The notes beneath the pieces were generated by a model. The model did not search any database. It was not told the origin of the DNA and saw only the letters and a list, made by a program, of their open reading frames with translations. Source: Miscanthus floridulus (lineage: Eukaryota > Streptophyta > Magnoliopsida > Poales > Poaceae). Taken from it: a DNA stretch of 64,000 nt. This document shows, in pieces, positions 50,348-61,100 of the stretch. The DNA lies in contig NC_089583.1 in the NCBI RefSeq assembly GCF_019320115.1, forward strand, positions 78,307,739-78,371,738, written 5' to 3'. The position numbers were made by a program, and so were the translations under genes. Position 1 is the stretch's first letter. Every line of letters starts with the position of its first letter.

Positions 50348-50572
50348 GGCCGGGATAATTAGTCCCGGTTAGGGGTCCAAACCGGGACTAAAGATTAATC
50401 TTTATTCCCGGGGCATCACTTAAATCGGGACTAAAAGCTTTAGTCCCGGTTGGTAATACCAGCCGGGACTAAAGATCCCTGCCCCGTGGACGACCGTTGG
50501 GCGGGGACCTTTAGTCCCGGTTGGTATTACCAACCGAGACTAAAGGGTCATTTAGTCCCAGAGGTAAAAAAT
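50343..50572. repeat. Right subterminal repeat array of CACTA
   Basis: About eight TTTAGTCCCGG / CCGGGACTAAAG motifs, several as inverted pairs around a 4-12 bp loop such as 'ttggtaataccag'. Confidence 0.87.
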
Positions 50573-51048
50573 GCCGAGGCTAATGCTAAATTGGGATATC
50601 GTTCTAAAGTTTGTTCTCTAGTAGTGTTTATATGTGTATTGTGAAATACATGAGATGACATGGATTTTCAAGCATGTAAAGACTTGCTATTTTTTCATAC
50701 TCTTATCATGTTGAAAATTTTGAGGCTTCAAACCACTATTTTTTATACTCTTTATTGCGCTGAAAATTTTAAGGCTTCCCAACGCACGGGCATATGCTAG
50801 TCTAAAAAAAGAGAGAATTACTTGTATGGCCTCCAAAAAACTGTGTCTTCCTTTCATGGCCCTATTTTTTTAACTTACTTGTAAGGCCCAAAAATGAAAA
50901 TCCCTTACCTGTATGGCCTTCCGTCAGTTTTAGCCATTTAACGGTGTTAAGTGAGTGGTTGACCATTCTACCCCTGATGAAAAAATTAAAGTGTGTATTT
51001 TAGCTTGTCTGTTTTAGATTTGGAGTAATATTGTGCATTGCTAAAGTG

Positions 51049-52415
51049 CACTACTACACAAAACTTAATGGAGGCGGGCAAAATTGATTAATGGAGGTGG
51101 GTATTACAACCGCCTCCAATCAAAGGTCACCGTTAATGGAGACCAATGGAGGCGGTTACTTTGCCTCCCTCCGCTAACTGATTAACGGAGGCGGGCGTCT
51201 TTAAAAAATAAAAAATGGAGCTGGCCCAATCAAGCCCGCTATTGAGCCCAATCGAGCCCGTCGCCGCGATCCATGTCTGTGCCGCCGCCACCGTGTCCGT
51301 CGTTGCCGCTGTCGGCCGGATTTGCAGCTCCGATGGCCAAATCCGCAGCTTCGATGGTCGGATCCGGGCGCCATCGCCGCTGCTCGCTGGATCCGAGCTC
51401 TGCAGCCGGCATCCTCCATAGATCCGAGCGTCGTTGATGCTGCTCGCTCGCTACTACCGGATCCGGGGGCCAGTGGCGCGTGAGCAGCACCCGCTGTAGC
51501 CGGTCGGACCGTCGTTCGCCCTAGGAGAAAGAGAGAGTGAGGGAGAGGAGCTAAGAGAGATGGAGAAAGAGAGGACTGTGGTTACTTGGAAGAGATGCGT
51601 GCTCGCCGGATCTCGCTCGCCGCTGGTGGGGGACGCCCTGAGCGCTGCCGTTGCTTGCTGCCGAGGGTGAAAGAGAGAAAGAGGAGGGCGAGTGAGGGAG
51701 AGAGAATAGGGGGGTGTTTAGTTACCCCAAAATCCAAACTTTGGCACTATGCAAAAAGAAGATTTCCCGTCACATTAAACTTGCGGTACATGCATGGAGT
51801 ACTAAATGTTGACGAAATCAAAAACTAATTACACAGTTTGGTTGTACTTTATGAGACGAACGTTTTGAGCCTAATTAGTCAACGATTGGACAATTATCAC
51901 CAAATACAAACGAAATGCTACAGGGCGCTGCAGGGCGCTACAGTGATTTTGCCGCTACCGATTCCGGGCAACTAAACGAGGGCTAGGGCGAGTGAGGAGG
52001 TGGGCATCGGGTGAAGTGTGCGTCGTACAGCGTCGGGTGCGGAGGCGGCGTTGGGTGCGGCTAAAGGCACGGAGAGGGTGGGAGTTTGATTGGAGCAGTG
52101 AAAACCAAAGTGTTATATATATAGAAGCACGATATTGGGCCTCGCCTGGCCTGTTGTGCGTTGACCTTTTTTGGAGGCGGACCTTATAGTGTGTCCGTCT
52201 CAAAATAGATTTATGGAGGCGGACACCTTAAGACGGCCATCTCCAAAAATAGGTCATTTTTGGAGGCGGTTATCTTAAGGCGGCCGCTTCCGTAAATCGA
52301 TTTATGGAGGCGGGTAAACATGACCGACTCCCAACATTTTATGAGGCGGTTGGATTTTGTGCCCGCCTCTGTTAATGTTTTGGCACCGTCTTCTAAAATC
52401 ATTTGTGCAGTAGTA
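51049..52415. mobile_element. Non-autonomous CACTA-type element nested in the long-TIR element
   Basis: The left end is CACTACTACACAAA. The right end, read on the minus strand, is TACTACTGCACAAA, with one change in the terminal base. GTG precedes the left end and GTA follows the right, a 3-bp TSD with one change. 'TGGAGGCGG' and its inverse recur about ten times near both ends as subterminal motifs. The interior (51,200-51,700) is GC-rich with no named protein. Confidence 0.6.
51712..51983. mobile_element. MITE nested in the CACTA-type element
   Basis: GGGTGTTTAGTTACCCC at the left and GGGCAACTAAACGAGGGC at the right form inverted ends. The interior includes 'cacagtttggttgtactttatgagacgaacg' and 'gcctaattagtcaacgattgg', which I recognise as a very common grass MITE consensus. 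About 270 bp, non-coding. Confidence 0.7.
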
Positions 52416-53038
52416 GTATTCATAATTGAATAAAATTAAAAGTATATTATTTTTTAACATGAAAAAGTACATAATAAGATACGTTATTTTTAATTCGATG
52501 AATGTATCCACGACAGCAGGGCTAGCTTAATTACTAAATTAGGCCTCTCTAAAGCAAATGCGGATTAGCTAGCTTTATTAACATTTGGGAAAAGGTCATG
52601 GGCGAGAGATCGATGCATGCATGCAGCTGTCAATGCGGACAACAACAGTACAGCTAGCTGTGCGCGCGCGGTGCTCCTTGATCCGCGCCGTGGGCGGCAG
52701 CGGTGCCTGCATCCGCGCCGGGCAGTCCCCGCTCGGGTTCCACCAGCTGGCCGCGGTAGACGCCCCTGGAGCGGCGACGGGCTGGCGGCGTCTTGGCTCC
52801 GTCTCCGAACGGCGCCGGACCAGCCCCAGACGGGCACACATCACGAGGTGGCACCGGATACGGCGATGACGGGCTGCCCATGGAGTCGGGTCCTCGTCCA
52901 GTCGTCCATGGCGTGGTGGTCGCGTGACCCGGCCTGATTTTTTATTTCGATTCAATTAGACGAAACGATGTGTGCTTGAGTGAATGGAAAGGGCGTTTTG
53001 GACATTTTGCGTATCTGAGATATTAGGCAAAGAAAGGA

Positions 53039-53260
53039 CGTTTTGGACATTTTGCGCATCTAAGGATGGTGGGAGGCCTAACGGTGAAAGCTAACAAATT
53101 GGACGGAAAGGCCACAGAATAAACAAAAATAATTTTGAGGGTAGATAAACGTTTTGGACATTTTGCGCATCTAAGGATGGTGGGAGGCCTAACGGTGAAA
53201 GCTAACAAATTGGACGGAAAGGCCACAGAATAAACAAAAATAATTTTGAGGCTGGATAAG
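53039..53260. repeat. 111-bp tandem duplication in the right TIR
   Basis: 'cgttttggacattttgcgc' starts at 53,039 and 53,150. The two units are nearly identical. A shorter relic of the same start lies at about 52,993. Confidence 0.9.
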
Positions 53261-53366
53261 TTCGAAGAAGAAAAGGTCACACAAGAAAGAGATAATTTTT
53301 TAAAGGCCACGCAAGTAATTCTTCCAAAAAAACACTTTGATAGCCTCCTGAGCCAAAGCGCGGAAA

Positions 53367-53546
53367 GAAGCCTTACCGAGTAGGCCCTTGTCCGGGCCTA
53401 GCCCATTTGGGTGTGTATAGTTTTCTGATCAACTTCTAGCCTGGCTAGAACAAGGAGAAGCCTTACCGAGTATGCCCTCGTCTAGGCTTAGCTCATTTGG
53501 GTGTCTTTGGTTTCTTGACCAACTTCTAGCCTGGCTAGAATTTTAG
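53367..53546. repeat. About 90-bp tandem duplication
   Basis: 'gaagccttaccgagta' starts at 53,367 and 53,457. Both units run through 'catttgggtgt' to 'caacttctagcctggctagaa', with several substitutions. Confidence 0.88.
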
Positions 53547-53815
53547 CCTGCTCCCACCAAGCTCACCCCTGTTTGTTTGGTTGTCTATACTATGTTAGCC
53601 TATCTAGCCCTAGGGTTTGTTTTGATATAGTCATCTCTTCTCTGAATTGGTGAGATTACCCCTTTGAGGTATTTTGTCGAAATGATGTATATGGGATGCA
53701 GTCCACTCCAATACAATCGTACATGTCGCAGAGGGAACGAAATGGATCCTGGCCTAGAGGCAAAGGTAACTTGGGATTGGGTATTTGCAGTTTGTGGTGA
53801 AGATTCAATCTTTGA
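53547..53815. other. Unassigned spacer
   Basis: No gene or element is recognised between the 90-bp duplication and the following MITE. Confidence 0.3.
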
Positions 53816-54022
53816 ATCCAGGGACTAAAATTTAGTAGATATCAAATCGAATATTTAGATACTAATTATAAAGACTCAACATGAGCCTCTAATTAAGCTT
53901 AATAGATTTGTCTCGTAAATTAATCTCAATCTATGCAATTAGTTTTATAATTACTCTGCGTTTAATATTTCAAATTAGTGTCAAACATCCAATATGACAT
54001 GAACTAAATTTTAGTAGGGGAA
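53816..54022. mobile_element. Small MITE with GGGACTAAAATTTAG ends
   Basis: 'gggactaaaatttagt' near 53,820 is mirrored by 'actaaattttagtagggg' near 54,003-54,020. The interior phrase 'gcctctaattaagcttaatagatttgtctcg' is typical of this grass MITE class. Non-coding, about 200 bp. Confidence 0.55.
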
Positions 54023-54286
54023 CCCAACATGAACCACGTGGCAAATGCCTTGCCGCGGCGCTAGGCACAAATAACTGGTAATCTTGGAAGAATGGACAGA
54101 TTCATTCATTATTATTGTCTAAAAGGAGCATCAGAACAACAAACACAAAAATATACATTCTGTAATCGCCTATGAAAAGATTATCTATAGTAGGTACAAC
54201 CTGAGCCCTATTCTTTCTGTTTGAAGTAGGTGAAACATCAGAATTCACAGCCCACTATGATAATATACAACATGGGCCTCACCACT

Positions 54287-54424
54287 CTTTGCTTGTACGA
54301 AAAAGATCTGCGAGAAGAAGGGGAAGGTATCACAGTGTTGAACAGATAATAGTGTCTTTGCTTGTACGAAAAAGATCTGCGAGAAAAAGGGGAAGGTATC
54401 ACAGTGTTGAACAGATAATAGTGA
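54287..54424. repeat. 69-bp tandem duplication
   Basis: 'ctttgcttgtacgaaaaagat' starts at 54,287 and 54,356. The units differ by about one base. Confidence 0.92.
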
Positions 54425-54793
54425 GTTCACTGAGTAACTACGAAACATGCCATTGCATAGAGGTTTAGATGGGTTCAGACCTCATATTGCATAGAAGCAA
54501 GAACTAAACAGGAAGGTTCTGTGAACTGTAAAGCAACAATGTATCATTTATATACCTTATTAGACGGTCCCTTTCAATGAGAATAGAGGTTTCATGGACT
54601 TATGGTGCTAGCAGCTGTAAAAGCTTGTTGTGACACTATTTACGTAGGCAAGCTAATTTGTGTTTCTTTGTTTCAATTAGCAGAACCATTTAAGTATGGT
54701 ATGTAGAGGAGGTGGCGCATATCAGTGTTCATTGTCAGGTGCTTTAGTACAAAGCATTATCGAAACTTCATGTGCTCCACATAACACTGAAGC
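54425..54793. other. Unassigned spacer
   Basis: AT-rich, with no coding or structural signal recognised. Confidence 0.3.
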
Positions 54794-55450
54794 ATAGTTC
54801 CGCTAGGCGCTCGCCTAGGCGCGACTAGGCGCGACTAGGCTCTAGTCGGAGGGTGTCCGCCTCGCCTATGGGGGTAGGCGGACCCCTAGGCGGCGGCGGT
54901 GGTGGTGGAGGAGCGTCTGGCGGAGGTCGTCGGTGGGGGAGGAGGAGCTGCGAGCGGCGGCGGGCGCTCGCGCGGGCTTGCGCGGGCGGCGGTGGTGGTG
55001 GAGGAGCGCCTGGCGGAGGTCGTCGGTGGGGGAGGAGGAGCTGCGAGCGGCGGCGGGCGCTCGCGCGGGCTTGCGCGGGCGGCGGCGGGCGCGTGCGCGG
55101 GCGGCGGGCGCTCGCGCGGGCTTGCGCGGGCGGCAGGCGCTCGGGTGGGCGCAGGCGCGGGCGGCGGCGGTGTGGGAGGAGGCGTGGAGAAGGTGCGCTG
55201 GGCCGTTTTTAACGGTGGATAAGTTGGGTTGGGCCGTTTTTATGGGCCTTTCTTCTCTTTTCTCCCTGTTCCATGACCATTGGTCTTCTATTTTTTCTTT
55301 TCTTTTAAGTACTTAAGTATGTATTAATAAATTTAAGTATGTATTGGAAAACGCCTAGGAAAACGCCTAGGAACGCCTAGGCGCGATTAATCCCGCCTAG
55401 GCGCTAGGCTGAGGGTCAGCGCCTAGATTCCGCCTAGCGCCTAGCTGAAC
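54794..55450. mobile_element. Element with CTAGGCG-rich inverted ends
   Basis: The left end 'tccgctaggcgctcgcctaggcgcg' and the right end 'cgcctaggcgctaggctg ... ccgcctagcgcctagc' are inverted and internally repetitive. The flanks 'catagt' and 'ctgaac' give no clear TSD. The body is GC-rich with a 93-bp tandem repeat at 54,884-55,090. It contains no transposase. It resembles small non-autonomous DNA transposons of grasses. Confidence 0.5.
54884..55190 (+). repeat. 93-bp GC-rich tandem repeat
   Basis: The block from 'ggcggtggtggtggaggagcg' to 'gcgggcttgcgcg' occurs twice about 93 bp apart, followed by partial copies. Gly/Arg/Ala-rich frames across it reflect the repeat rather than a gene. Confidence 0.8.
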
Positions 55451-56573
55451 TTTGCACTGAAGACAGCATTGCAGGTCAAATGCAAAGTATTCATAGCTTG
55501 AAGACTAAATGTAACCAAGTTACCATCATGCATAAATAATAATTAGGTAATTTGGATGCCTCAATCTCATCGGTTAGAGTGGTTGCATTAGGAAAAAAAA
55601 TTATACAGTTTGTACTGAACTACTGATGCAATGAGATGAAGAGCTTTTTTTTCTGTACGGAAGCATAATGAACCTGGAGATGATATGGATTGTTTCACTC
55701 AAGATGGCAATGGTTGTCTTAGTTGAGTTGTCAGCTACTCCAGCCCCAATAGCCATGTAAAGAACTAAAATACATAGGTATACTACACCTTTGAACAATA
55801 TGTAATTTACTAATTGGGCCACTTAAAAATTGTGCCATAGTATAGTTTTGTATAAGATTCGTTGAATTTATAAAATAGAGTGGAATTGGTGACATCACAG
55901 GATCATATCACTTCAATGAAGTAGGTCTACCTTTTTAAGAGCATATGTTGTGGTGGTACAATTCCATTTTCTTCAAATTTGAGATAGAAGCCTTCCTACT
56001 ACACAATAAAAGTAGAGGTAATAATCTGATCAGCTGCCAAAAATAATTTAGTCGTACAACATGAACAATGCTCCATATTTCAACATGAAACTGTTTCTCT
56101 TCTATATTAGCACAACATTCAGAAGGTCCAGTTTGGTGCTGAAAGAGCTGAACTCAACATTCAGACAGGCATGAAGCTATTTCTCTAGTCACTGAGTTTT
56201 AATAGTTTGAAACAATTAGAATGTACTGTAAAGATTTCTGTTTTTTTTATTCTGAAATTTGAACATTGAAGCGAAGCAACAGAGGTGCACTATTTAAATT
56301 GTAGAATGAAATACCTGCTGATCTGTCAGGCAACAAGGACATAGAATGAAGCCATAGAACTGCTATAGTAAAAGGGAGCCCATTTGGTAACAATTAGTGA
56401 CAGGAATAGCAATACAAATGCAGTAGTAACGCAAGCCCAACGCCGTTCTCAAGACTCTGCGTCAGTATATAAAACAACAACAAATGATTTAGAGAGAATA
56501 GTAATCGACGCTCTTAGTTTATCACTGAAAACTGAAAAGGAAAAAGGAATTGATTTGGTGAACAAATCCTTAC
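55451..56573. other. Unassigned, intron-like AT-rich sequence
   Basis: No protein is recognised. The composition is like plant introns or 3' flank. Being downstream, on the minus strand, of the two exon-like pieces that follow, it may belong to the same gene-derived fragment. Confidence 0.3.
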
Positions 56574-56734
56574 CTTCCTGAATGGAAAGAGTGAACCTAG
56601 CAAGTTTCTTATCAGGCAATTTCACATCACCATATTTGTTGTCATAAGGCTAAATTTACAGCAGTCCATATCCCATCTTGAAGACCCTGCCGGTCACCCG
56701 CTTTACAGTGGCATAAATCCATATTGAGGGATTC
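56574..56734 (-). pseudogene. Exon-like fragment with intact splice sites, unidentified
   Basis: The minus-strand exon has an AG acceptor just before 56,734 and a donor (GGAAG|GTAAGG) after 56,574. It reads WIYATVKRVTGRVFKMGYG, and after two stops YDNKYGDVKLPDKKLARFTL. I do not recognise the parent gene. It is not aspartate aminotransferase, although it lies just downstream of that exon. Confidence 0.4.
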
Positions 56735-56854
56735 CTGAAAAGGTGAACTGCCTCAGTTTTCGGAACAGTAAGAATGGCTACATTTACATGCAAAAGAGGA
56801 CATGAAAACAGGAAGTTCGACTATTAAGCAAATTCTGCATCCGATTAGGATCAC

Positions 56855-57022
56855 CTTGTTGAGTACACTGAGCACATAGGGCTGCAACTCTTTTGTCCTA
56901 TAGGCACCAACACCAAGATTGAGGTTCGGGTCATTTTTATCCCCTTTTAAAGCCTGTAAAACCCCAAGATTTGGGGCTGGAGGAGCCATTGGCACTCCTT
57001 GAAATCGAGGAACAGGTTCCAA
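56855..57022 (-). pseudogene. Plastid-type aspartate aminotransferase exon fragment
   Basis: The minus-strand frame reads PRFQGVPMAPPAPNLGVLQA, then LNLGVGAYRTKELQPYVLSV, ending NK at a GT donor near 56,854 (AACAAG|GTGATC). The LNLGVGAYRT...YVL block with 'GVPMAPP' before it is the N-terminal start of mature plant plastid aspartate aminotransferase, a PLP enzyme that interconverts aspartate and glutamate. The PLP-lysine region and the rest of the protein are absent. Upstream sequence is GC-rich and unlike a normal AAT transit exon. This is therefore an exon caught in a chimeric, transposon-like segment, or a badly rearranged gene end. Confidence 0.65.
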
Positions 57023-57844
57023 TGCAAGTTGTTAGGAATCGATTCATTACAGGTACAACAAAAACTGTAAAAAAAAGCACTGGGACGAGGAGGGAGAGGG
57101 AGAGGAAAGGGAGCCGGACAGAGGCGGCAAAGACGAGGGGAGGTGCACCGTTAGCGGTGTTGCCGGTCGACACCAGGGCCGGTCGCCGAGTACAGGCACC
57201 GTTGGGGAGAGGAAGAGGTGGTGCGCCTTCGCCACCTGGGCAAACTGCAAGCAAGGCCGACCGCGGAGCGTATCCACGAGTGCTAGAGAGGGAGAGGCGA
57301 CGCGCCGAACAGTTCCGCCAGCAGGGCCAGCCAGCGAGCAAATCCGACGTCAGCCCACCCGGGGCAGCCGCCGAGGCGGCGCGCCGAGCAAGTTGACGAC
57401 CAGGGACGGCCATGGAGCACACCAGGACTGGGGACAGGAAGAGGCGACGAAGAAGGGGCCTAGGCAGGGGTTGGCACGCGCCATCAGAGGCCGGCGGCGC
57501 AGGCCGAGGCGCCGCGTCGATGGGAGGAGAGCAGCCGCTGTGGAGGGCGCGTAGGGGATACGGAGGCAGGTGCAACAACCGGTGGGGGAGGGGAAGCGTC
57601 GGGAGGAGGGGAAGCGTCGGGAAGGGGAAAGAAGCTTCGAGCGAGCAGCGGGAGCGGCGCGGTGGAGGAAGGCTGAAGGGATACGGCGTCGGGGGTGCGG
57701 GCGGGGCTTTTCTGAAAGGTTCCTGCGGCTGCTGCTGTGGTGGCCGTCGATCGTGAATCGAAGGGATAATAAGGGGCGACGTGGCTGCGTGTGGAATCAG
57801 AAAATGTAGTGTAGGAATAGGGGTAAAATAAAATAATGGTAGAT
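57023..57844 (-). other. GC-rich segment upstream of the aminotransferase exon
   Basis: The minus strand has a long open, low-complexity frame rich in Ala, Pro, Arg and Leu (to about 57,578) that runs into the aminotransferase exon. It looks like the start of a gene with a targeting-peptide-like composition, but no family motif is present. A captured first exon joined to the AAT exon is one reading, and chance openness from high GC is another. Confidence 0.3.
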
Positions 57845-57871
57845 ACTTAAAAGAGGTTTTGAGTTACATGT
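57845..57871 (+). pseudogene. Left remainder of the UTP20-like exon interrupted by the Gypsy element
   Basis: 'cttaaaagaggttttgagttacatgt' can be read LKRGFELHV, which joins in frame across the insertion to LGYTLHYLLSK at 63,416 onward. The last five bases are the target duplication CATGT. Too short to name alone; the call rests on the join. Confidence 0.45.
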
Positions 57872-58168
57872 TGTAAGGGCAAACTACTGGAAGAAGGAAA
57901 ATACGGTAGGAAGAGCCGGAAGAACAGGCAGGAATGGCGCGATGGCCGGATTTACTCAGAAACAAAGTATAGTTTTGTGTTTTTCATCCCTGTCCTCCCC
58001 TCTGTCCTCACTGCTACTTAATACATTTGTTAAGCTTACCACATTGGGCCAACAATTCTTGTATTGGGTCGGCGCATTCTCTTGGGCCGATCAGCCCGAG
58101 CAGCCTCCTCTTCAGCTTCCGGCGCGTCGTCCTCAGCCAGTCACCGGCACAGGAAGTCAGAACCAGCA
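57872..58168 (-). repeat. 3' LTR of the chromovirus element
   Basis: About 297 bp. It matches the 5' LTR closely except at its outer U3 start near 58,157-58,168, where the two copies differ. Confidence 0.88.
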
Positions 58169-61100
58169 TGTCCCCATGCTGGTGCTCGCGGAAACTGTTG
58201 GTGAAGTTGCTCGAGCGGCTCCCAAGTAGACAGCTCCGGAGGTGAATGTGACCACTGGATAAGACCTTGTGCTACAAGGTGAGGCCCGGATGTCTAGCGT
58301 CGTTGCAGCACGCGAAGCGGAAACTGAAACGGCAGCAAGTCAGAAGGTAGTGATGGTGATACCTGCTGATGGCCTGGAGACGAACATAGCTGCGAGACGT
58401 GGAAGACCGAATGGACAGCAGCGCCTGGTGGAAGTAGCAGCTTGTCTGCAACTGGACCAATCTTTTGAATGACTTGAAATGGTCCAAAGAACTTGAAAGA
58501 TAACTTGTTGTTGGAGCGGTGGAACAGTGATGATTGGATATAGGGCTGAAGCTTCAAGAACACCATGTCACCCACAGAGAACTGACGCTCAGAACGGCCT
58601 TTATCAGCTTGCTGTTTCCAGCACGGAGCAAGTGTTGCTTGACAACAGCATGCATGAACTCGCGATCAGCCATCCACTTGTGAAGATCAGGTACTGGAGC
58701 CACCTCATCCAAGTTCACCGACAGCAGTCGTGGAGGAAAACCATATAAGACCTCAAAGGGGAACGGCCCAGCGCGGAATGTGTAGAGGTATTATACCAGA
58801 ATTCAACGAGTGCTAACCATCGACTCCACTGAGCTGGGCAAGTGTGCACAAAGCAGCAAAGAAATGTTTCGACACACTGGTTGACACGTTCTGTCTAGCC
58901 GTTCGTCTGAGGATGGTATGCTGAGCTGAACTGAAGCTCGGAACCGGCTGCCTTGAACAGATATTTCTAGAAGTTACTTGTAAAGATGCAGTCACGGTCT
59001 AAGACAATGGCTCGAGGAAGACCATGAAGGCGATACACTTGGTCCATGAAGATCTTGGCCACAGAAGCTGCTGTAAAGGGATGACGTAGGGAAATAAAGT
59101 GTGCAAACTTGGAGAATTTATCCACCACGACTAAGATGGCATTGTAGGGACCAGACTGTGGCAACCCCTCGATGAAATCCATCATGATCACTTCCTAGGA
59201 GGCAGACGGCATAGGAAATGGCTGCAAGAGACCTGGGTAGCGTGATCTGTCTAGCTTAGCTTGCAAACACACAGTACAGGATTGAACATAAGCCCAAATG
59301 TCTGATTTCATTCCAGGCCAGAAGAACAAAGATTTAATTTTACTGTAGGTTGCTGAAGCTCCTGAGTGACCACCCAAAGGACTGCTATGCAGTGTAGTCA
59401 TGATTTTAAGCTGCATGGGCTTATTGGAGCCGAGCCACAGACGGTTCTTGTATCTAATGATGCCTTGGACCAAAGAGAATGGAGGGTGGCTGTCTGGACT
59501 GGTAACCAACTGAGATAACAAAGCCATAGCAGCTTGATCAGAGTTGTATCCCTGAACCACTTCATCGAGCCAAGTGTTGGAGACTGAAGATATAGCATAG
59601 CTCTGGGTTGTGGGCACACGGCGGGATAGAGCATCTGCCACACTGTTCTCTGAGCCTTTCTTATACAGGATCTTGTACCATAACCCGAGCAACTTGGAGA
59701 AGACCTTCTGTTGCCATGTAGTATGGAGCCGCTGTTCATTAAGATGGACCAAGCTGCGATGATCAGTGTGAATGAAGAATTCGCCCTGGAGCAAGTAGTG
59801 ACGCCACTATTGGACAACCAGCAAGATAGCGAGATATTCCTTCTCATAGACAGACAACCCTTGATTCTGGGGACTTAAAGCCTTACTGATGAATGCTATG
59901 GGATGCCCATTCTGCTGTAAAATGGCTCCAATCCCTGTACCCGAAGCATCTGTTTCAATGTGGAAGGGTGAAGAGAAATCCGGCAATGCCAAGACAGGGG
60001 TCGTACAAAGAGCCTGTTTCAGGACCGAAAAGGCAGAGTCATGGGCTGAAGTCCAAATGAACAACTGGTCTTTCTTCAAGAGATCGGTTAGAGGCTTGGC
60101 AATAATGCCGAAATGACGCACAAACTTGCGGTAATAGCCGGCAAGGCCCAGAAAACCACGGAGCTCTCGAACTGAAGATGGAACTGGCCATTCAAGGATG
60201 GCTTGTACCTTTGCTAGGTCCGTGGAAAGACCTTGGCTGCTGATGATATGATCCAAGTAGGAGATGGACTCCCGAGCGAAGGTGCATTTGGATACCTTGA
60301 GCTTCCACTGATCAGTGCGTAACCACTGAAACACTTGGCGTAGATGATCAACATGAGCTTCAAAAGTGGGGCTGTAGATGAGGATATCATCGAAGAAAAC
60401 CAACACAAAGCAGCGCAAACCCGGAGCCAAAGTACCATTCATTGCGCCTTGAAATGTGCCTGGCGCACCGGTAAGACCGAATGCCATCACTCTAAACTCG
60501 TACTGACCCAGGTGAGTCTGGAAAGTGGTCTTGAATTCTTCATCGAGCTGCAAAAGTATTTGGTGGAAACCAGCTCGAAGATCCAATGTTGAGAACCACT
60601 TAGCTTGGGCGAGCTCATCCATCAACTGGTCAAACACTGGCACATGAAACTTAGACTTTCTGGTCAGTGCATTGAGATGTCTGAAATCAACACAAAAGCA
60701 GTAGGAGCCATCTTTCTTTTTGACAAGCAGTATCGAGGAGGAGAAAGAACTAGAGCTCGACTGAATGAGTCCTTGTGACAACATCTCCTGAACCTGTGCT
60801 TCGATTTCATCTTTCAATTTGGGCGGGTACCGATAAGGCCGGATGAAAACAGGTTGAGCACCAGGCAACAGCGGGATCTCATGGTTACAAGCACGGGAAG
60901 GAGGAAGAGATGTTGGTGGCTAGAACAAGATAGAAAACTCTTCAATTAACTGACTGATTGGAGCTGGAACCGTGATGGCATCCTGATTTGAAGACAGAAT
61001 AGGCTCTGTATGTTCAAGTTGCAACAGTAGCTGATCTGGTTCATCAGGAAGTATACCTTGTAACACCTGAGTCTGACCATTGTATGGAATTGCCAACCAC

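Larger units (their letters stand above)
37087..50626 (-). mobile_element. Near-complete CACTA (En/Spm) element, 13.5 kb
   Basis: The left end reads CACTACTACAGAA. The right end, read on the minus strand, is CACTACTAGAGAA. TTT flanks both ends (37,084-37,086 and 50,627-50,629), the 3-bp target duplication of this superfamily. Subterminal arrays of TTTAGTCCCGG...CCGGGACTAAAG lie just inside both ends. Three genes run on the minus strand: a GRF zinc-finger protein (48,641-48,121), TNP2 (48,031-44,672) and Ptta/Ulp1 (41,515-37,593). All carry disabling mutations, so the element is no longer autonomous, but its architecture is complete. Extra tandem arrays and a third subterminal-type array at 42.5 kb make it unusual. 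Confidence 0.92.
50809..53332. mobile_element. Long-TIR DNA element (MULE-like) with nested insertions
   Basis: The left end GAGAATTACTTGTATGGCCTCC is mirrored at the right end by GGCCACGCAAGTAATTCTTCC. Further inside, 'ggccttccgtcagtttt' matches, in inverted orientation, 'aaattggacggaaaggcc' near 53,095-53,115 and again near 53,207-53,225. TIRs of over 100 bp with a GC-rich gene-like filler (52,600-52,930) are typical of Pack-MULEs. Runs of A flank both ends, so the TSD cannot be read. No transposase is present. The filler frames give no family that I recognise. Confidence 0.5.

Noticed and set aside
54853..55316. Gly/Arg-rich proteins of about 120 residues in three plus-strand frames
   Set aside because: All three frames are open over a 93-bp GC-rich tandem repeat; no family or start context supports a gene.
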